A stretch of DNA of 5,862 bases from Clostridia bacterium (GTDB taxonomy: Bacteria > Bacillota > Clostridia > Oscillospirales > Acutalibacteraceae). The stretch is taken from positions 1 to 5,862 of the forward strand of contig JAFYNC010000135.1 of assembly GCA_017549905.1 (NCBI GenBank). The letters are read 5' to 3'. The notes beneath the pieces are model-generated. The model saw only the letters and a program-made list of their open reading frames with translations. It did not search any database and was not told the DNA's origin. A program made the translations under genes and the position numbers. Shown here piece after piece: positions 5,352 to 5,862 of this stretch (within the stretch, counting starts at the first letter, position 1; each line of letters starts with the position of its first letter).

Positions 5352-5862
5352 CTATTTTTTTATCTTACAGCCATTGTAATAATAGGTCAATATTTCCTTA
5401 AAATCACTGCCTTGCTTCGCCATACAGTCTGCCCCGTACTGACTCATTCCAACCGAGTGTCCGTAACCGTAAACCGTGAATTTAAATCCACCTTCACTAT
5501 ATTCTGTTTCAAAGCTTGCTGAACGCAAATTTAAAACACTGCGAACCTCGTTACCACTCATTTCTTTGCCGCAAACACTTATGCTTTTAACCATGCCCGA
5601 TTTGGTTTTAGAAAGGTTAGTAAAATAATTTTTTTCCTCGCCCTTAAAATCTATTTCACCAAATTTTTCTTTTATTTCGGTCGCACTGAAAGTTTCTTCA
5701 GATATGTAATCACTATGAAGTTTATCCCATTCACTTAGTACAGGCTCTAAATAAGGAAATGCTTTACCCCAAACATTTTCACTGCTTTCTGTTTTGCCGC
5801 ATGAAAGCGCGTGGTAAACCGTCAAAGCGAGTTCTCCGTTATACGTCACTTTATAACCCTTA
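5352..5862 (-). CDS. spoIID: Stage II sporulation protein D, C-terminal part (5' end off window)
   Basis: The frame is open through the right edge; 169 residues plus the stop are visible, about half of a typical SpoIID. SpoIID is the membrane-anchored lytic transglycosylase of the DMP complex (with SpoIIM and SpoIIP) that thins septal peptidoglycan and drives engulfment of the forespore. Seen: YNGELALTVYHALSCGKTESSENVWG, reported here as YNGELALTVYHA then LSCGKTESSENVWG, which corresponds to the family's central Ser/Gly-Thr-x-Ser/Asn-Val-Trp region; VLNLRSASFET; and the C-terminal signature GYGHSVGMSQYGADCMAKQG followed by YYYNG. The usual GHGVGMSQ appears as GHSVGMSQ. The catalytic Glu, the signal anchor and the real start lie outside the window; the GTG at 5849 is an internal Val codon. 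A SpoIID/LytB-domain amidase activator or another SpoIID-domain protein is the alternative, since the N-terminus cannot be examined. Confidence 0.88.
   Translation of the reverse strand, partial: KGYKVTYNGELALTVYHALSCGKTESSENVWGKAFPYLEPVLSEWDKLHSDYISEETFSATEIKEKFGEIDFKGEEKNYFTNLSKTKSGMVKSISVCGKEMSGNEVRSVLNLRSASFETEYSEGGFKFTVYGYGHSVGMSQYGADCMAKQGSDFKEILTYYYNGCKIKK

Noticed and set aside
1..5862. tRNA or rRNA genes, CRISPR arrays, insertion sequences, phage genes or attachment sites.
   Set aside because: No direct-repeat arrays, transposase or integrase motifs, or tRNA-like cloverleaf sequence were seen; almost all of the window is coding on one strand.

Overview
The window looks like a chromosomal segment of an AT-rich, spore-forming Firmicute of class Clostridia, probably a gut-type lineage. 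The grounds are a SpoIID homologue, strong AGGAGG-type Shine-Dalgarno (SD) sites, the ispH-rpsA gene fusion typical of Clostridia, and a clostridial sigma factor/beta-propeller pair. All genes are on the minus strand, so the direction of transcription is from high to low coordinates. A closer taxonomic placement is not supported by the sequence alone.

Region 1 (5862 to 1337) is a housekeeping run. It starts with the C-terminal part of spoIID, cut by the window edge. A 62-bp gap with a possible weak promoter follows. Then come a YhiN/HI0933-family flavoprotein, cmk (cytidylate kinase), and the ispH-rpsA fusion (isoprenoid reductase plus ribosomal protein S1). From the flavoprotein onward the genes are tightly packed: the SD of cmk overlaps the flavoprotein stop, and cmk and ispH share one base (TAATG). 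A strong intrinsic terminator at 1298-1325 closes the unit.

Region 2 (1280 to 1) is a regulatory pair: an ECF-like sigma factor and, overlapping its stop by one base (TGATG), a membrane-anchored beta-propeller protein that runs off the left edge. An ECF-type promoter candidate (TGAAAC, 17-bp spacer, AGTATT) precedes the sigma gene and suggests autoregulation. The propeller protein has a short basic cytoplasmic N-terminus and one membrane segment, as expected of an anti-sigma factor, although that role is inferred.

The most notable point is the state of ispH. Its start and first 29 codons are clear, but codon 30 is TAA, and the next 37 codons continue in the same frame with recognisable IspH sequence. 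Two further conserved positions in the first 40 codons are altered (the expected diphosphate-binding His is Leu, and a conserved Ala is Glu). The rest of IspH keeps its catalytic and cluster residues. A perfect AAAGGAGGT sits inside the IspH coding region just before an in-frame ATG at the start of the S1 part, so a free-standing 399-residue S1 could be translated even when IspH is broken. This suggests a gene-within-a-gene arrangement in which the essential ribosomal part is insulated from the lesion. A sequencing or assembly error at codon 30 is the main alternative.
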